DNA from: GCA-002282575 sp964416645
Lineage (GTDB): Bacteria > Pseudomonadota > Gammaproteobacteria > Thiomicrospirales > Thiomicrospiraceae
NCBI GenBank assembly: GCA_964416645.1
Contig: CAYQEZ010000030.1
Span: 1 to 23,164 of the forward strand
Direction of reading: 5' to 3'
Length of the DNA stretch: 23,164 bases
The notes under the pieces were generated by a model. It saw only the letters and a list, made by a program, of their open reading frames with translations. It did no database searches and was not told the DNA's origin. The number at the start of each line of letters is the position of its first letter. Position 1 is the first letter of the stretch. The position numbers and the translations under genes are program-made. Below, in pieces: positions 21,977 to 23,164 of the stretch.

Positions 21977-23068
21977 TTACGTATCTTTACGACCAGCAAC
22001 GACTAACCCTTGTTGGCGTGAAAAGTCCAACATACGATTGAGCGAGTTGACTGCCCCTTGTCTAATGTTTTCTTCAATCACCATTTCGTTTGCGCCAGTT
22101 GCAAACACCTGCGCTAAATTGTGTAAGCCGTTCATCGCCATCCAAGGACAATGAGCACAACTTTGGCAGGTAGCGCCCTCGCCACTCGTTGGCGCAACCA
22201 ATAGGGTTTTATGCGGCGCAAGTTGCTGCATTTTCCAGAAAATACCCGCATCGGTGGCGATAATGAACTTTTCATTGGGTAAGTTTTGTACGGCGCTAAT
22301 TAGTACCTTGGTAGAACCAACCACATGCGCTAACTTAACCACCGACTCTGGCGATTCGGGATGCGCCAAAACCTTAGCGTCGGGATGTTGAGCGATCAGG
22401 TCGATTAAGGCTTGTGTTTTAAACTCGTCATGCACCAAACAATGCCCTTGCCAGCGAATCATATCGGCACCTGTTTCTCGCGCAATCCAATTCCCTAAAT
22501 GACGATCTGGCGCCCACAGCAGTTTTTTTCCTTGCGCGTGCAGATGACGAACAATTTGCAAGGCATTGCCCGACGTAACCACCCAATCCGCAGTCGCCTT
22601 AACTGCAGCACTGGTATTGGCATAAACCAACGCAATTCGGTCGGGATATTGCGCACGCCATGCAGCAAACTCAGTCGCTGGACAGCCTTCGTCTAAAGAG
22701 CAGGTTGCACCTAAGTCTGGCATCAGCACGCGTTTTTCGGGGTTGAGAATCTTTGCCGTCTCGCCCATAAAGCGCACACCTACAACAACCAGCGTTTTAG
22801 CGGGATGCTGATTGCCAAAATTCGCCATTTCTAACGAATCGGCAACGCACCCCCCCGTTTCCTCGGCTAAGGCTTGCAGGTCAGCATCGACATAATAGTG
22901 CGCTACTAACACCGCATCTTTTTCAATCAGCAATGCTTTGATACGTTCACGCAGTGCCTCTTTGTCAGCGTCAGACAACCAAGGCGTGGTCGGTGCTGCC
23001 GAGGCTAAGGCTTGAATACGTTGCGCCAGCGCAATCGGAATATCAGTGTGTTGGGTATTTGTTGTCAT
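21977..23068 (-). CDS. nadA: Quinolinate synthase A
   Basis: NadA condenses iminoaspartate with dihydroxyacetone phosphate to make quinolinate in NAD synthesis, using an oxygen-sensitive [4Fe-4S] cluster. The 363 aa match the long proteobacterial form. VAHYYVDADLQALAEETGG (56-73) is the family signature. Cluster cysteines Cys123, Cys210 and Cys307 correspond to E. coli Cys113, Cys200 and Cys297; Cys307 lies in the CQSCAHCPWM motif with Cys301 and Cys304. The ATG at 23068 has no recognisable ribosome site. NadB is not in the window. It is the most upstream gene of the long - strand unit visible here. Confidence 0.97.
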   Translation of the reverse strand: MTTNTQHTDIPIALAQRIQALASAAPTTPWLSDADKEALRERIKALLIEKDAVLVAHYYVDADLQALAEETGGCVADSLEMANFGNQHPAKTLVVVGVRFMGETAKILNPEKRVLMPDLGATCSLDEGCPATEFAAWRAQYPDRIALVYANTSAAVKATADWVVTSGNALQIVRHLHAQGKKLLWAPDRHLGNWIARETGADMIRWQGHCLVHDEFKTQALIDLIAQHPDAKVLAHPESPESVVKLAHVVGSTKVLISAVQNLPNEKFIIATDAGIFWKMQQLAPHKTLLVAPTSGEGATCQSCAHCPWMAMNGLHNLAQVFATGANEMVIEENIRQGAVNSLNRMLDFSRQQGLVVAGRKDT

Positions 23069-23106
23069 GTGGGGTATTTTACACTGAGAGTATGGTGTTC
23101 TGATAG

Positions 23107-23136
23107 ATCAAACACAAAAGCAGCCCGAAGGCTGCT
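23107..23136 (-). terminator. Terminator of a gene beyond the right edge
   Basis: AGCAGCC (23119-23125) pairs with GGCTGCT (23130-23136) around a 4-nt loop that reads TTCG on the - strand. It is followed on that strand by the T-rich TTTTGTGTTTG. It probably ends a - strand gene lying to the right of the window and so separates it from nadA. Confidence 0.8.
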
Positions 23137-23164
23137 CATGTATTGCTATGACAAAAAGCAATTA

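Noticed and set aside
23144..23164. ATTGCT/AGCAAT inverted repeat at the right edge
   Set aside because: A 6-bp AT-rich pair with a 9-nt loop, cut by the window end; not enough to call a feature.

Overview
The window looks like a chromosomal segment of a gammaproteobacterium with moderate, slightly AT-leaning base composition. The strongest taxonomic clue is the gene order yebC-ruvC-ruvA-ruvB-ybgC-tolQ-tolR-tolA-tolB-pal-cpoB-queC-tRNA-Lys, which matches the arrangement known from Pseudomonas. One difference is that queE, which lies between cpoB and queC in Pseudomonas, is absent here. A Pseudomonadales-type organism (possibly a Moraxellaceae-like lineage) is a reasonable guess, but the sequence alone does not settle the family.

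Layout. Positions 132-5688 on the + strand hold a cobalamin (vitamin B12) cluster: cobO, a BtuM-type B12 membrane protein, cobB/cbiA, a J-domain coiled-coil protein, cbiB/cobD and cobC. From about 5700 to the right end everything is on the - strand. First, read right to left, comes an uncharacterised envelope cluster (7967 down to 5727): a single-span membrane protein with long coiled coils, a possible tiny ORF, an LPP20-type lipoprotein and a small secreted coiled-coil protein that ends in a terminator. To its right is a run of 100 Ns (8121-8220) flanked by an exact 55-bp duplication, almost certainly an assembly join. Next are an LpoA-like periplasmic protein reduced to the C-terminal domain, aminopeptidase N (pepN), a second Pal-like OmpA-domain lipoprotein with its own terminator, tRNA-Lys(UUU) with a near-ideal promoter, and queC. 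The right half (23068 down to 13769) is one closely packed unit: nadA, yebC, ruvC, ruvA, ruvB, ybgC, tolQ, tolR, tolA, tolB, pal, cpoB. Many of its genes overlap by 4 nt and five start with GTG.

How the genes work together. The left cluster covers corrin a,c-amidation (CobB), cobalt adenosylation (CobO), aminopropanol-arm supply (CobC) and its attachment (CbiB), plus a likely B12 or corrinoid uptake protein (BtuM). Ring-building and nucleotide-loop genes are not in the window. The right half couples Holliday-junction processing (RuvABC) and NAD synthesis (NadA) with the Tol-Pal machine (TolQRAB-Pal-CpoB-YbgC), which constricts the outer membrane at division. The extra Pal-like lipoprotein, the LpoA-like protein and the unknown coiled-coil/lipoprotein cluster make the whole middle of the window envelope-oriented.

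The items most worth following up are the unknown envelope cluster (5727-7967) with its leader hairpin and possible small ORF, BtuM with a conserved-position cysteine inside the cobalamin operon, the J-domain protein embedded in that operon, the solitary LpoA C-domain, and the assembly junction at 8066-8275.
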